Shown here in pieces: positions 54,019-63,894 of a stretch of DNA of 64,000 nucleotides (the first letter of the stretch is position 1; the number at the start of each line of letters is the position of its first letter). The position numbers were made by a program, and so were the translations under genes. The notes under the pieces were generated by a model. That model did no database searches and was not told the origin of the DNA. It saw nothing but the letters and a program-made list of their open reading frames with translations. The DNA comes from Marichromatium purpuratum 984 (lineage in GTDB: Bacteria; Pseudomonadota; Gammaproteobacteria; Chromatiales; Chromatiaceae): NCBI RefSeq assembly GCF_000224005.2, contig NZ_CP007031.1:359501-423500 (forward strand). The letters run 5' to 3'.

Positions 54019-54687
54019 ATGGACCAGGACGCGATGAAGCGCCAGGCGGCCGAGGCCGCGTTGGCCTATGTCGAGGGCGGTGTGATCGGGGTGGGGACGG
54101 GCTCGACCGTCAACCATTTCATCGATGCGCTGGCCGGCATCAAGGGGCAGATCGAGGGGGCGGTGTCGAGTTCCGAGGCCTCGACCGAACGCTTGAAGGC
54201 GCACGGTATCCCGGTGTTCGACCTCAATGCCACCGGCGAGCTGACGCTCTATGTCGATGGCGCCGACGAGTCGAATGCGCGCCTGCAGCTGATCAAGGGT
54301 GGCGGTGGCGCGCTGACGCGCGAGAAGATCGTCGCCGCGGCGAGCAAGCGCTTCGTCTGCATCGCCGACGAGAGCAAGCTGGTCGATGTGCTGGGTGCCT
54401 TCCCGCTACCGGTGGAGGTGATCCCGATGGCGCGCAGCCATGTCGCGCGTGCGCTGGTCGAGCTGGGGGGGACGCCGGTGTGGCGTGATGGTTTCGTCAC
54501 CGACAACGGCAACCTGATCCTCGACGTCCATCATCTCGAGATCCAGGATCCGGTGGCGCTGGAGCAGCAGATCAATGCCATCGCCGGGGTGGTGACCGTG
54601 GGGATCTTTGCCCAGCGTCCGGCCGATGTGCTGATCCTCGGCTCTGCTCAGGGTGCGCGGACGCTGACCGTGGCCGACGCCGACTGA
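54019..54687 (+). CDS. rpiA: Ribose-5-phosphate isomerase A
   Basis: A 222-residue RpiA with [35 protein letters not shown] and [15 protein letters not shown]. The ATG at 54019 ([15 protein letters not shown]) has GAGGAGGAG just upstream; the ATG at 54004 overlaps that ribosome site. ilvA and rpiA are also neighbours in enteric bacteria. Confidence 0.96.
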   Translation: MDQDAMKRQAAEAALAYVEGGVIGVGTGSTVNHFIDALAGIKGQIEGAVSSSEASTERLKAHGIPVFDLNATGELTLYVDGADESNARLQLIKGGGGALTREKIVAAASKRFVCIADESKLVDVLGAFPLPVEVIPMARSHVARALVELGGTPVWRDGFVTDNGNLILDVHHLEIQDPVALEQQINAIAGVVTVGIFAQRPADVLILGSAQGARTLTVADAD

Positions 54688-54738
54688 CGTCGCAGGCGTT
54701 TTGTCGAGTCGTTGCCTGGGGCGATATCTCAGGCAAAG

Positions 54739-54765
54739 AAAAACGGGGCCAATGGCCCCGTTTTT
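54739..54765. terminator. Bidirectional terminator between rpiA and porin
   Basis: AAAAACGGGGCC-AAT-GGCCCCGTTTTT, a perfect symmetric hairpin with A-run and T-run on opposite flanks. It ends rpiA on the plus strand and the porin on the minus strand. Confidence 0.92.
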
Positions 54766-54791
54766 CATTCCACGGTTCTAGAGCGCGAGGC

Positions 54792-55925
54792 TTAGAACTT
54801 GTGGATCATGCCGACCGAGAAGCCGTCCCAGTCCTCGACGTCGAGATCGCTGTCGACCTGGGTGTACAGCACGTACGCCTTGGTGCGCTTGCTGAAGTTG
54901 TGGTCGAAGGCGATGGCCCAGGTGTCGGCGTCGATGTCGTCGACGTTGTTCACGCCCAGATCGTAGGAGTTAGCACCGTACATGGCCTTGACCTGGTTGT
55001 TGCCGAAGGCATAACCGGCCTGGATCTGCCACAGGTCAGCCGACGGATCGCCGAAGTCCTGGTTCTCGTAGACGGCGGCCAGGGTGAAGCCGTTCCAGTC
55101 GAGGAGGCCGAGGCCGGCGCGCCACTTGGTGTAGTCGTCCTCGACGTAACCCGGGTTGGCGACGACGCGACCGTTGGGCAGGACGATGTTCTCACCGATC
55201 AGGCTGTCAGCGGAGTCCATGAACAGCTCGTTGCCGAGCGACTCGTACGACAGAGCGGCGTAGAACGGGCCGTTGGAGTAGATACCGGCCAGCGAGTAAC
55301 CCTCGGCGAGGCTGTCGGCGTTGACGTTCTCACCGAAGCCCAGGGTCGAACCGCCACCAGCGTGGGCTGCGGCGGCCAGCTGGAAGCCGCTGAAGCTCGG
55401 GCTGATGTAGGCGATGGCGTTGTCGAAACGGTTGTCGTCGAAGCCGACGGTACCGTTGAAGTCGGCCATGGTGTCGGCGAACAGGTCGAGCTTGCCGGTC
55501 GAGATCTTCATCGGGCTGTCGTGACGGCCGACGAGGAAGGTACCCCAGTTGCCGGCGAGACCAACGAAGCTGTTACGCATGGTGATGGTGTCGTTCGAGC
55601 CGGAAGCGGCGTTGCCGAAACCTTCCTCGGTCATGCGCACGCCGAACTCGACCTGGTAGATGGCCTTCAGACCGTTACCCAGATCCTCCGAGCCCTTCAC
55701 GCCGATGCGGTTGGCACGGCCTGCACCGGGCAGATCGCCGCCGCCGTTCAGGCCCCAGCCCTTGAAGCCGACGGTCTCGCCGGTGACGGGGTCGATGGTG
55801 GTTGCCTCGACGTCTGCATAGTCGATCGACATGTGCAGCTTGCCGTAGAGGACGGCCTCGGCCATCGCACCGGCCGGAGCAGCCATGGCGGTGGCGACCG
55901 CCAGGGTGATGAGTTTCTTGTTCAT
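54792..55925 (-). CDS. Gram-negative outer-membrane porin
   Basis: A 377-residue porin with a 22-residue signal peptide (KKLITLAVATAMAAPAGAMA) and mature start EAVLYGKLHMSIDY, typical of the OmpC-like/Porin_4 family. It ends in the outer-membrane C-terminal Phe (GMIHKF). VFVGLAG-like FVGLAGNWGTFLVGRHDSPM is the conserved strand and loop. GC content is lower and codon use more selective than in the neighbours, which fits high expression. The substrate is unknown. Confidence 0.93.
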   Translation of the reverse strand: MNKKLITLAVATAMAAPAGAMAEAVLYGKLHMSIDYADVEATTIDPVTGETVGFKGWGLNGGGDLPGAGRANRIGVKGSEDLGNGLKAIYQVEFGVRMTEEGFGNAASGSNDTITMRNSFVGLAGNWGTFLVGRHDSPMKISTGKLDLFADTMADFNGTVGFDDNRFDNAIAYISPSFSGFQLAAAAHAGGGSTLGFGENVNADSLAEGYSLAGIYSNGPFYAALSYESLGNELFMDSADSLIGENIVLPNGRVVANPGYVEDDYTKWRAGLGLLDWNGFTLAAVYENQDFGDPSADLWQIQAGYAFGNNQVKAMYGANSYDLGVNNVDDIDADTWAIAFDHNFSKRTKAYVLYTQVDSDLDVEDWDGFSVGMIHKF

Positions 55926-56314
55926 GGTGTTCTCCGCTGTTGTGAATTTGTCAGACAGACTGCAGAAACCGAGCGCAATCATGCTTTGCGAAGTGAACTA
56001 TAGAGGAGGGCATGGTGTTTTGCAACAGATTGGACGGGAAAAAGACACACCCATCAAAAAGTGTCTCTTTTTTACATCGAGGGTGATTGGCCTGGCGGCT
56101 GAGACCATCTCCCTAAAGTTTACCGGATGATTGCGTGGCCTTGCTGTCGATGCGGTTTTTACGAATGCACCGAACTGCTCGTTCTGCGCCGCTCGCGCAG
56201 CTGCTGCGATCCGAGCGCCCCAGGAGTGACCGGAGAGCGGTTGTTGTGAAAAGGGTACATCTGTACCAGGATCCGCTGCGGGATCGGAGGGATGAGGGAA
56301 GGGAGGGGATAAAG
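55926..56314. other. Intergenic region upstream of the porin
   Basis: A gap of 432 bases separates the porin start from the tRNA; this is its larger part. Near the porin it is AT-rich and should hold its promoter. At about 56040-56073 GACAC and GTGTC arms are flanked by A-rich and T-rich runs, which may be a weak hairpin terminator. I see no gene in 56100-56314. Confidence 0.5.
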
Positions 56315-56349
56315 AAAAAGGTCCGTACCCTGAGGGTGCGGACCTTTTT
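56315..56349 (-). terminator. Terminator after tRNA-Gln
   Basis: AAAAAGGTCCGTACCC-TGA-GGGTGCGGACCTTTTT, a 16-bp stem with one mismatch, T-runs readable on both strands. On the minus strand it lies just after the CCA end of the tRNA. Confidence 0.85.
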
Positions 56350-56357
56350 CTGGAATT

Positions 56358-56431
56358 TGGCTGGGGGACTAGGATTCGAACCTAGGTTGACGGAGTCAGA
56401 GTCCGTAGTCCTGCCGCTAGACGATCCCCCA
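56358..56431 (-). tRNA. tRNA-Gln (anticodon CUG)
   Basis: A 74-base cloverleaf with CCA encoded. The acceptor pairs TGGGGGA with TCCCCCA. The anticodon stem is CGGA/TCCG with loop CTCTGAC (anticodon CTG, codon CAG), and the T arm has GGTTCGAATCC. The sequence is close to E. coli tRNA-Gln. It is downstream of rpsI in the same direction. Confidence 0.96.
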
Positions 56432-56501
56432 ATGTCTTTCGCTCGTCGCGAAGTACCGAACAAGTATATCTGTATCGATACTCCGCGACAACCCCGAAGA
56501 C

Positions 56502-56891
56502 TTAACGCTTCGAGAACTGCGGACGCTTGCGCGCCTTGTGCAGACCGACCTTCTTACGCTCGACCTCACGGGCATCGCGGGTCAGGAAGCCAGCGCGACG
56601 CATCGGAGAACGCAGGGTCTCGTCGTATTCGGTCAGTGCGCGGGCGATGCCGAGGCGAATGGCGCCGGCCTGCCCAGTGTTGCCGCCACCCTTGACGGTG
56701 ACGTTGACATCGATCTTGTCGGCCAGCTCGGCGGTCTCGAGCGGCTGACGGACCACCATACGGGCAGTCTCGCGACCGAAGAACTGGTCGATCGGACGAC
56801 CGTTAATCGTGATGTTGCCAGCGCCTGCCGTCAAGAAAACTCGTGCGGCGGACGTCTTGCGGCGACCAATAGCGTGTTGCGTCTCCGACAT
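56502..56891 (-). CDS. rpsI: 30S ribosomal protein S9
   Basis: A 129-residue S9 with the N-terminal [34 protein letters not shown] and the basic C-terminus [11 protein letters not shown] that reaches the P-site tRNA. It follows rplM after 11 bases, the universal L13-S9 pair. Confidence 0.98.
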   Translation of the reverse strand: MSETQHAIGRRKTSAARVFLTAGAGNITINGRPIDQFFGRETARMVVRQPLETAELADKIDVNVTVKGGGNTGQAGAIRLGIARALTEYDETLRSPMRRAGFLTRDAREVERKKVGLHKARKRPQFSKR

Positions 56892-56902
56892 GCGTCTGAT
56901 TC

Positions 56903-57340
56903 CTAAACGTTGAGCTCGAGGGGCTGAGGCTGCTGCGCCTGGTGTTCGTGATTCGGACCGGCGTAGACACGCAGCTTGCGGAACATGGCGCGTCCCAGCG
57001 GACCGCGCGGCAGCATCCCCTTGACGGCGAGCTGGATGGCACGCTCAGGGGCGGTCTCGAGCAGCTTTTCGAGGCTGGTCGACTTCAGGTTACCGACATA
57101 CCCCGTGTGACGGTAGTACATCTTGTCCTGCATCTTGTTGCCGGTCACGCGAATCTTGTCCGCGTTGACGACCACCAGATAATCACCGGTATCGACGTGC
57201 GGGGTGTATTGCGGTTTGTGCTTGCCGCGAAGGCGCAACGCCAGTTCGCTGGCGAGCCGGCCGAGTGTCTTGCCTTCGGCGTCGATCAGGTACCAGGCGC
57301 GGCGAACCTCTGCGGGTTTGGCGCTAACAGTCGTTGTCAT
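56903..57340 (-). CDS. rplM: 50S ribosomal protein L13
   Basis: A 145-residue L13 with [37 protein letters not shown] and [19 protein letters not shown]. It is first in the rplM-rpsI operon. A good promoter lies 83 bases upstream. Confidence 0.98.
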   Translation of the reverse strand: MTTTVSAKPAEVRRAWYLIDAEGKTLGRLASELALRLRGKHKPQYTPHVDTGDYLVVVNADKIRVTGNKMQDKMYYRHTGYVGNLKSTSLEKLLETAPERAIQLAVKGMLPRGPLGRAMFRKLRVYAGPNHEHQAQQPQPLELNV

Positions 57341-57422
57341 GTCCTTCGCTCCGGGAAGTCCACGCGCAACAGGAACGGCGCGCGGTCCGTGAATTCGTTA
57401 TCTGCGTCGAGAAAGACCGGGG

Positions 57423-57451
57423 ATGGTACGCGATCGGTTTCGCGAGCGCAA
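57423..57451 (-). promoter_or_regulatory. Sigma-70 promoter for rplM-rpsI
   Basis: On the minus strand TTGCGC (57451-57446) and TACCAT (57428-57423) with a 17-base spacer. The start point would be near 57416, giving a leader of about 75 bases before rplM, long enough for ribosomal-protein autoregulation. Confidence 0.6.
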
Positions 57452-57494
57452 CCCCCCGTTGTATCATCGGGTGCGATCTGTGCTGCGGGTCCGT

Positions 57495-57809
57495 TCAGCC
57501 GGGCAACTTCAAGCGGTCAACCTGCTTGCCGGCGAGCAGATGAGACTGGAGGATCTCCTCGATATCCTCCTGATCGACGAAAGTGTACCAGACTCCCTCT
57601 GGATAGACCACGATCACCGGACCCAGCTCGCAACGCCCCAGGCAACCGGCGGTGCTGACCTGCACCCCGCCCGGTCCGGTCAGCCCCAGTGCCTTGGCGC
57701 GCTGTTTGAGATGGTTGCGCATCTCCAGGGCGCCACACTGATCGCAGCTCTGGCGTCCGTCGCTGCGGGCGTTGGTGCAGAAGAAGACATGATGGCGATA
57801 GTAGGTCAT
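57495..57809 (-). CDS. Thioredoxin-like 2Fe-2S ferredoxin
   Basis: A 104-residue protein of the thioredoxin-fold 2Fe-2S type. The cysteines are in FFCTNARSDGRQSCDQCGA and in STAGCLGRCELGPVIVVYP. YTFVDQEDIEEILQSHL is the usual C-terminus. Such ferredoxins are electron carriers with several partners. The start MTYYRHHVFFC is at 57809. It is divergent from the GlcF-like gene. Confidence 0.88.
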   Translation of the reverse strand: MTYYRHHVFFCTNARSDGRQSCDQCGALEMRNHLKQRAKALGLTGPGGVQVSTAGCLGRCELGPVIVVYPEGVWYTFVDQEDIEEILQSHLLAGKQVDRLKLPG

Positions 57810-57922
57810 CGTCGCTGTCGTCCTGATCCAATTGCTTGGCCCGGTTGCCCAGGGTAGCACGGAGCGAAGGCTCCGAGCCGCTCGCGCCCGGACCACTTCA
57901 GTCCGCCCAGAGTCCGAATGCC

Positions 57923-59158
57923 TTGAATACCGTCCCCAACCCGATTCCCCCTTCCGACCCGGCGGCCCGGGAGCTGCTCCGGCTCGCCGATCAATGCGTC
58001 AAGTGCGGGCTCTGTCTGCCGCACTGCCCGACCTATGCCCAGACTCGCGACGAGGGCGACTCGCCGCGCGGGCGCATCGCCCTGATCCAGGGTTGGGCGA
58101 GCGGCCAGCTGGTGTGGAACGCAGCGCTGGCCGCCCATCTCGAGGGTTGTCTGGGATGTCGCGCCTGCGAGCGCGCCTGTCCCTCGCTGGTCGCCTACGG
58201 TCGGCTGATCGATGGCGCCCGCGCGTGCCGTCAGGCGCAGCGTCCGCGCTGGCAGCGCTGGTGGTCGCGCCGGCGCCTGGAGACGGTCTCGGACGCCGTG
58301 CAGGTGCGTCGGCTCGTCGGACTGCTCGCGCGGCTGCGCGGGGCCGGGGCGCTGGCCTGGCTCGGTCGGCTCGCCCCGTCGCGACTGGCCGTCTATCTGC
58401 GCCTCGCTCGGGTGATCGGGACGCCGTCGCCGGCCTCTGCCGTGCCATCGGTCACGATGGCCGGTGACGCGGTCGAGCTGTTTGTCGGCTGTACCCAGGA
58501 GGGCTTGCAGGGCGGTGCGGTGATGGCCGCGCGGGCGCTGCTCGCCCGGCTCGGGGTGCGTGCGCGGATCGCCGACGAATCGCTGTGCTGCGGGGCGCTG
58601 CTGCGTCACGCCGGTCACCCCGAGGCCGCCGACCGACGCCGCGCGCGGGTCGCCGAGGTGCACGCCGGGCGCACCCTGGTGGGGTTCTCCAGCGCCTGTG
58701 TCGGCGAGCTGCGCGAGCACCCGGGGCTCGCCGGGACCGCCGAGCTGTGCGCCTATCTCGATGCCCTGGTCTGGCCCGAGACGCTGCGCCTGCGCCCGGC
58801 GCCGCTGCGGGTGTTGGTCCACGAGCCCTGTACCCATCGCACCCTGCTCGGCGGCAACGCCGCAGTGCACCGGTTGCTCGGGCGCATCCCCGGGGTGGTG
58901 CTGATCGGGCTCGGTGAACAGGCGAGCTGTTGCGGCGCCGCCGGCACCTATATGCTCGAGCGCCCGGGGATGGCCCGGGCGCTGTTCGCCGATCAGCTCG
59001 CGGCGATCCGCGCCGCCGCCCCGGAGCTGATCGTCACCACCAACCTCGGCTGCGCCCTGCAGCTCGCCGCCTCGCTGCGCGAGGCCGGGCTGGAGATCGC
59101 CGTCGAGCACCCGGTCGAGCTGCTCGCGCGCCAGCTCCACCCCCCGCTCGAGGCGTGA
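57923..59158 (+). CDS. GlcF-like Fe-S oxidoreductase subunit
   Basis: A protein of about 411 residues with two 4Fe-4S motifs, CVKCGLCLPHCPTY and CLGCRACERACPS. Two CCG domains follow (SLCCGALLRHAG, ASCCGAAGTYML). It resembles the glycolate oxidase iron-sulfur subunit GlcF and the HdrD family. No GlcD or GlcE gene is adjacent, so the flavin partner is unknown. The start is uncertain: the TTG at 57923 is the nearest in-frame candidate, and the frame is open to 57836. No ribosome site decides it. Confidence 0.82.
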   Translation: MNTVPNPIPPSDPAARELLRLADQCVKCGLCLPHCPTYAQTRDEGDSPRGRIALIQGWASGQLVWNAALAAHLEGCLGCRACERACPSLVAYGRLIDGARACRQAQRPRWQRWWSRRRLETVSDAVQVRRLVGLLARLRGAGALAWLGRLAPSRLAVYLRLARVIGTPSPASAVPSVTMAGDAVELFVGCTQEGLQGGAVMAARALLARLGVRARIADESLCCGALLRHAGHPEAADRRRARVAEVHAGRTLVGFSSACVGELREHPGLAGTAELCAYLDALVWPETLRLRPAPLRVLVHEPCTHRTLLGGNAAVHRLLGRIPGVVLIGLGEQASCCGAAGTYMLERPGMARALFADQLAAIRAAAPELIVTTNLGCALQLAASLREAGLEIAVEHPVELLARQLHPPLEA

Positions 59159-59241
59159 AAACCGGCAGACATGCCCCGAGATCTGAATGATCCTCCCTGG
59201 CGTGGATGCCGTCGCGCCTCGAACATGGACCCCAGGAGACC

Positions 59242-59886
59242 ATGAGCACTCGCCACTACACCCCGCTTGACGCCCTGCTGATCCAGGGCGATCGCGCCCT
59301 GCGCACCCTGTTCGGTCGACCGCCGCAGACCGAGCGCCCCAACCCCGCGGCCGGTCTCGGCGAGGGCGATCTCGGTCGCGATCAGCGCCGTCATGTCGCC
59401 CGGCTGATGCGCATCAACCATACCGGCGAGGTCTGCGCCCAGGCCCTCTACCAGGGCCAGGCGCTCACCGCGCGGCTGCCCGAGACCCGCCACCGGCTGG
59501 AGCGCTCGGCACAGGAGGAGAACGACCATCTCGCCTGGTGCGAGACCCGGCTGCGCGAACTCGACGACCGCAAGAGCCTGCTCAATCCGCTGTGGTATGC
59601 CGGCGCCTTCGGGCTCGGCGCGGCCGCCGGGATCGCTGGGGACAAGTGGAGCCTCGGCTTCGTGGTCGAGACCGAGCGTCAGGTCGAACACCATCTCGAC
59701 GATCATCTCGAACAGATCCCGCTACAGGACGAGAAGAGTCGCGCCATCCTCGAACAGATGCGCGCCGACGAGATCCATCACGCCCAGGTCGCGCGCGCCG
59801 CCGGCGGTGCCGAGCTGCCCGCCCCGGTGCGGCGGGTGATGCGTTGGGGCTCGCGGCTGATGACGCGCAGCGTCTACTGGGTCTGA
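59242..59886 (+). CDS. coq7: Demethoxyubiquinone hydroxylase Coq7/UbiF-type
   Basis: A 214-residue di-iron monooxygenase that hydroxylates the ring in the penultimate step of ubiquinone synthesis. The di-iron ligands lie in [41 protein letters not shown] and [11 protein letters not shown]. The ATG at 59242 has CAGGAG upstream. Coq7 replaces UbiF in this group of bacteria. It overlaps the convergent RodA/FtsW gene by 13 bases. Confidence 0.93.
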   Translation: MSTRHYTPLDALLIQGDRALRTLFGRPPQTERPNPAAGLGEGDLGRDQRRHVARLMRINHTGEVCAQALYQGQALTARLPETRHRLERSAQEENDHLAWCETRLRELDDRKSLLNPLWYAGAFGLGAAAGIAGDKWSLGFVVETERQVEHHLDDHLEQIPLQDEKSRAILEQMRADEIHHAQVARAAGGAELPAPVRRVMRWGSRLMTRSVYWV

Positions 59887-61244
59887 TTCGGGCGCTGAGC
59901 GCCTCGTTGCGCTGATTGTCTCGGCTGCCGCCGCGCGCGGGATGCGCGCGGCGCCGGGCCGTCGGAGAGCGCCAGCACCATCCCCAGCATCACCAGCACG
60001 GTCACCAGGCTGGTGCCGCCTTGGCTGATCAGCGGCAGGGTGATGCCGGTCAGCGGGATGAGCTTGGTCACGCCGCCGAGATTGAGCAGGGTCTGGCAGG
60101 CCAGGGCGCTGACCAGCCCGAGCCCGAGCAGGCGACCGAAGCGGTCGCGGGTGCGCTCGGCGACGAGCAACCCGCGCCACAGCAGGATCAGCACGAAGAC
60201 CACCAGCAGCACGCAGCCGACGAAGCCGAACTCCTCGCCGATCACCGCATAGATGAAGTCCGACTGGGCGATCGGGGTGTACTCCGGGTTGCCCGCGCCC
60301 AGCCCCTCGCCCCACAGCCCGCCCGAATACATCCCCGAGAGCCCCTGAAGGATCTGCCAGCTCGCCCCGGTGGGATCGGCGAAGGGATCGAGCCAGGCGG
60401 CCAGTCGGCGCTGACCGTGGGCGAACAGCCCCAGCGCCGCCGCGCCGAGCGCGCCCCCGAGTCCCAGCCCCCACCACAGATAGCCGCGCCGCCCGCTGCC
60501 GGCGACCAGCACCACCAGCTGCACCGTCGCCAGCACCGCGAGCATGCCGAGATCGCGCTGCCACAGCAGCAGCGCCGCGAGCGCCGCCCAGAACCCTACC
60601 AACGGCCAGAGCGCGCGCAGCGGCGGCCAGATCGACCCGGGTCCGCGCCACTCGCCGAGCGCCTTGGCATGCCGGTCGACGAACCAGGCCATGAACACCA
60701 CCGCGGTGATCTTCAGGAGTTCCGTCGGCGTCACCAGCCCGACGCCGTAGACCGCGCCGCGAAAGCGCTGCCCGAGCGCCAGCACCACGACGACCAGCGC
60801 CAGCGACAGCGCCGCCCACAGCCAGCCGGCGGTGGCGAGCCGGACATGGCGCCCGCGCATCGCCAGGGCGCAGGTGACGAGCATCGCCGTCACGCCGAGC
60901 GGCAGGGCGTAGAGCCCGGGGTCGGTCGGATCGCCCGGGTCGAAGGCGCCCATGCGATAGCGCACCAGCAGCCCGAAGCCGGCGAGCAGGGCGATACAGG
61001 CGGTGAGCAGCTGGTCGCCGCGACAGCGCAGCGCCACCAGACCGAGATGGATCACCACCACGCAACCGAGCTGCAGCGCCGGGGCGACCAGCACCTCGGC
61101 GCCGAGCCGCGCGCCGGCGGCCTGCGCGCTGCCGATCGCCATGGCGAAGCCGAGCCCGACGCACAGCAGCCCCCAGGCGAGCAGCTCGCGCTCCGGGGCC
61201 CGCAGCGCCCAGGCCGCGCGCAGATCGGGCGGCGGCGCGCTCAT
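59874..61244 (-). CDS. FtsW/RodA-type SEDS peptidoglycan polymerase
   Basis: A 456-residue SEDS protein with 10 or more membrane helices. Family motifs are [40 protein letters not shown] and [17 protein letters not shown] with the catalytic Asp in that last motif. SEDS proteins polymerise glycan with a class B PBP partner, here the gene immediately upstream (four-base overlap). Neither mreBCD nor the dcw cluster is nearby, so this is a second, dedicated pair rather than the main FtsW or RodA. Confidence 0.88.
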   Translation of the reverse strand: MSAPPPDLRAAWALRAPERELLAWGLLCVGLGFAMAIGSAQAAGARLGAEVLVAPALQLGCVVVIHLGLVALRCRGDQLLTACIALLAGFGLLVRYRMGAFDPGDPTDPGLYALPLGVTAMLVTCALAMRGRHVRLATAGWLWAALSLALVVVVLALGQRFRGAVYGVGLVTPTELLKITAVVFMAWFVDRHAKALGEWRGPGSIWPPLRALWPLVGFWAALAALLLWQRDLGMLAVLATVQLVVLVAGSGRRGYLWWGLGLGGALGAAALGLFAHGQRRLAAWLDPFADPTGASWQILQGLSGMYSGGLWGEGLGAGNPEYTPIAQSDFIYAVIGEEFGFVGCVLLVVFVLILLWRGLLVAERTRDRFGRLLGLGLVSALACQTLLNLGGVTKLIPLTGITLPLISQGGTSLVTVLVMLGMVLALSDGPAPRASRARRQPRQSAQRGAQRPNQTQ

Positions 61245-62827
61245 TGCAGCAGCCCCCGTCGGGCGGCCTGCTCGATGAGCGCGCGGGCGATCGGCGCGGC
61301 GGCCACCGCGCCATAGCCGCCGCGCTCGACCAGCACGGCGACGGCCAGGGTCGGGCGTTCGGCCGGGGCGAGACCGAGGAACCAGCTGTGCGCCCGGCCC
61401 TGGGCGTGCTGCGCGGTGCCGGTCTTGCCGGCGATGCGCAGCGCCGGGTCGTCGATCGCGCGTGCCGTGCCCTCGGTGACCACCGCGCGCAGCAACGGCA
61501 GCAGCGCCGCGCTGGTGGTCGGCGAGAAGAACTGGCCGAGCGCCTCGGGCGGCTGGTCGCGCAGCAGCCGGGGGCGCATCGCCACCCCCTGGTTGCCCAC
61601 CGCCGCGCCGATCAGCGCGAGCTGCGCCGGGCTCATCAGTAGCGCGCCCTGGCCGAGCGACATCTGCGCCAGTCCGTAGCGGTCATCGGGGTCGAGCCGG
61701 GGCAGCCGCAGGGTCTGCATGGTGTAGCGTCCGTGGGCGCTGTGATGGAGCACGATCGGCCGGTTGGCATGGAGCCGGTTGGCGAGGGCGTAGAAGGCGG
61801 CGTGACCATAGCCGACCCCGAGCTTGGCGAAGAACACGTTGGAGGAGCGCGCCAGCGCCGTGCCGAGCCCGATGGCGCCGTGACCGCGCCACTGGGTGCC
61901 GTGCTCGCGCGCCTCGTAGTACTCGTGGTCGCGGATGCGGGGATAGCGCGCCGAGGTGGTGAAGCCCTCGGGCGGACAGTCGATGGTGGTGTTGAAGCCG
62001 TGCTCGAGCGCGAGCGCGGCCATCACCACCTTGAAGGTCGAGCCCGGTGGATAGAGCCCCTGGGTGGCGCGGTTGAGCAGGGGCGCGGCGGCGTCCTCGG
62101 CGCCGCCGAGGGTGGCGGCGATGCGCTCGGGGTCGAACCCCGGGGTGCTCGCCAGCACCAGCAGCGCGCCGTCCTGCGGGCGCAGCATCACCACCGCGCC
62201 GCGGCGCGCGCCGAGCAGGGCGACGGCGTGGCGTTGCAGCTCGGCATCGAGGGTGAGCCAAAGGTCGTGACCGCGCGGGTGCTCGTCCTGGGTCAGCACC
62301 TGGCGCCCGACCCGGCCCCAGTCGGTGAGCCGCAGCGGGGTGCCGCCGTCGAGATGGACGCTGGCCACCGCCTCCAGCCCGGTGGCGCCGAAGCGCGGGT
62401 GACGGTAGCCGACGACATGGCCGAACACGGGTCCGTCGCGGTAGTGACGCCGGACCCGGTCGGCCTGCTCCTCGCTGTAGACCAGCACCTCGCCGGTGCG
62501 ATCGAGGATACGCCCGCGGCGCAGCCGGTGCGCCGGGTTGAAGTCGCGGCGGTCGTAGAGCTGCATGAAGGCCATGAACTGCGGGCGCAGCATCCCGGTG
62601 AGCTGCCAGCTCGCCTGGTGCAGCAGCACCACCGCGAAGAGCAGGATCAGCACCAGCAGTGCGCGCCGTTCGCCGCCCTTGCCGCGTGCCAGCTGGCGCA
62701 TCGGCAACTGCGGGTGGAGGTCGCGGATGCGCTGGAGCAGATAGGCGAGGGCGAGCAGCAACCCGGCATGCAGCGCGACTCGCACCACCGGCCAGCGCGT
62801 CGGGTCGGTCAGCGACTCCAGCGCCAT
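61241..62827 (-). CDS. Class B penicillin-binding protein (transpeptidase)
   Basis: A 528-residue transpeptidase with STFK (263-266), SSN (326-328) and KTGT (466-469), so all three active-site motifs are intact. The N-terminal non-catalytic part is short, as in PbpA-type PBPs. Two hydrophobic segments are seen near residues 14-32 and 56-72, where class B PBPs normally have one. It lies five bases downstream of menC on the same strand. The partner SEDS gene follows. Confidence 0.88.
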   Translation of the reverse strand: MALESLTDPTRWPVVRVALHAGLLLALAYLLQRIRDLHPQLPMRQLARGKGGERRALLVLILLFAVVLLHQASWQLTGMLRPQFMAFMQLYDRRDFNPAHRLRRGRILDRTGEVLVYSEEQADRVRRHYRDGPVFGHVVGYRHPRFGATGLEAVASVHLDGGTPLRLTDWGRVGRQVLTQDEHPRGHDLWLTLDAELQRHAVALLGARRGAVVMLRPQDGALLVLASTPGFDPERIAATLGGAEDAAAPLLNRATQGLYPPGSTFKVVMAALALEHGFNTTIDCPPEGFTTSARYPRIRDHEYYEAREHGTQWRGHGAIGLGTALARSSNVFFAKLGVGYGHAAFYALANRLHANRPIVLHHSAHGRYTMQTLRLPRLDPDDRYGLAQMSLGQGALLMSPAQLALIGAAVGNQGVAMRPRLLRDQPPEALGQFFSPTTSAALLPLLRAVVTEGTARAIDDPALRIAGKTGTAQHAQGRAHSWFLGLAPAERPTLAVAVLVERGGYGAVAAAPIARALIEQAARRGLLQ

Positions 62828-62831
62828 CGGC

Positions 62832-63890
62832 TCAGGGTGCCTGGGCGGGGCAGGGGGTGAAGCCCGAGCCCGGCGTCTCGGGGAGGGTGATGACGCCCTC
62901 GCGCGGAGAGGGCGCGACCCCGAGGTCCTCGGCGAGCCAGGCGGCGGTGTCGAGCCCGTGGGTCTGCGCCGGCGCCAGCGCGGCGGCGAGCTGGGCGTCG
63001 ACCCACAGCCCGGCGGCGCTCTCGACCACGCTGGTGAGCACCACCTCGAGCCCGGCGGCGCGGGCGTGCTCGGCGAGCGCCAGGGTGGCGCGCGGGCCGC
63101 CGAGGACGGCGGGCTTGAGCACCAGTCGGCGCACCCCGAGCCGTTCCGGGGCGAGCCCGGCGAGCGGCCCGGCGAGCGACTCGTCGAGCGCCAGGGCGAA
63201 GGGCGCGCGTGCCTGCAGCGCGGCGAGGGTCGCGGGGTCGGGCTCGCGCAGCGGCTCTTCGAGCGACTCGACCGGCAGCGCGCGACAGCTCTCGATCATG
63301 GTCGCGGCGGTGGCCGCGTCCCAGGCGCCGTTGGCGTCGAGCCGCAGCCGTGTCTCTGGCGGCAGGTGGCGGGCGAGTTCGCGGAGTCGCGCGCGCTCGG
63401 TGCGCGGTTCCGCGACCCCGAGCTTGAGCTTGAACACCCGCGCGCCGCGCGCCGCGGCCGCGCTGAGTGCGGTGCCCGGATCGTCGTCGAGCGCGCCGAG
63501 CACGGCGTTGACCGCCACCCGTGCCGGGGCCGCGGGGGCGAGCAGGGCGCGCAGCGTCAGCCCGCGCCGACGCGCGATCAGGTCGAGCAGGGCGCTCTCG
63601 ACCCCGTGACGCGCCGCCGGGGCAGCGAGGGTCAGGGCCTCGAGTCGGTCGAGCAACGCCTCGGCGCCGAGCGCGCTGGCCGCCCCGAGCACTCGCGCGA
63701 GCGCGGCCTCGGCGACATCCGCTTGCTCGGTCCCGGCCGCCGGCAGCGGCGCGCAGTCGCCCCAGCCGCTGAGGCCACCGGCGCTGGCCCTGACCAGCCA
63801 GCCGCGCCGCTGGGCGAAGCCGCCGCGGGCGCTGCTCCAGTCGCGCGCCAGCGCCAGGGCGTAGGGGGTGATGCGCAGCGCGACGCTCAT
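62832..63890 (-). CDS. menC: o-Succinylbenzoate synthase
   Basis: A 352-residue enolase-superfamily enzyme of menaquinone synthesis. Catalytic-site residues appear as the KLKLG pair, RLDANGAWD, ESLEEPL, LALDESL and RLVLKPAVLGG. It dehydrates SHCHC to o-succinylbenzoate. It follows the menA-like gene after four bases. Confidence 0.9.
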   Translation of the reverse strand: MSVALRITPYALALARDWSSARGGFAQRRGWLVRASAGGLSGWGDCAPLPAAGTEQADVAEAALARVLGAASALGAEALLDRLEALTLAAPAARHGVESALLDLIARRRGLTLRALLAPAAPARVAVNAVLGALDDDPGTALSAAAARGARVFKLKLGVAEPRTERARLRELARHLPPETRLRLDANGAWDAATAATMIESCRALPVESLEEPLREPDPATLAALQARAPFALALDESLAGPLAGLAPERLGVRRLVLKPAVLGGPRATLALAEHARAAGLEVVLTSVVESAAGLWVDAQLAAALAPAQTHGLDTAAWLAEDLGVAPSPREGVITLPETPGSGFTPCPAQAP

Positions 63891-63894
63891 CGCC

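Noticed and set aside
55705-55725. A TGGCAC...TGC string like a sigma-54 -24/-12 promoter inside the porin gene
   Set aside because: It is within coding sequence, far from a start, and the -12 part does not fit well.
59206-59241. An upstream extension of coq7 to 59206
   Set aside because: The ATG at 59242 has the ribosome site CAGGAG and gives the expected N-terminus.
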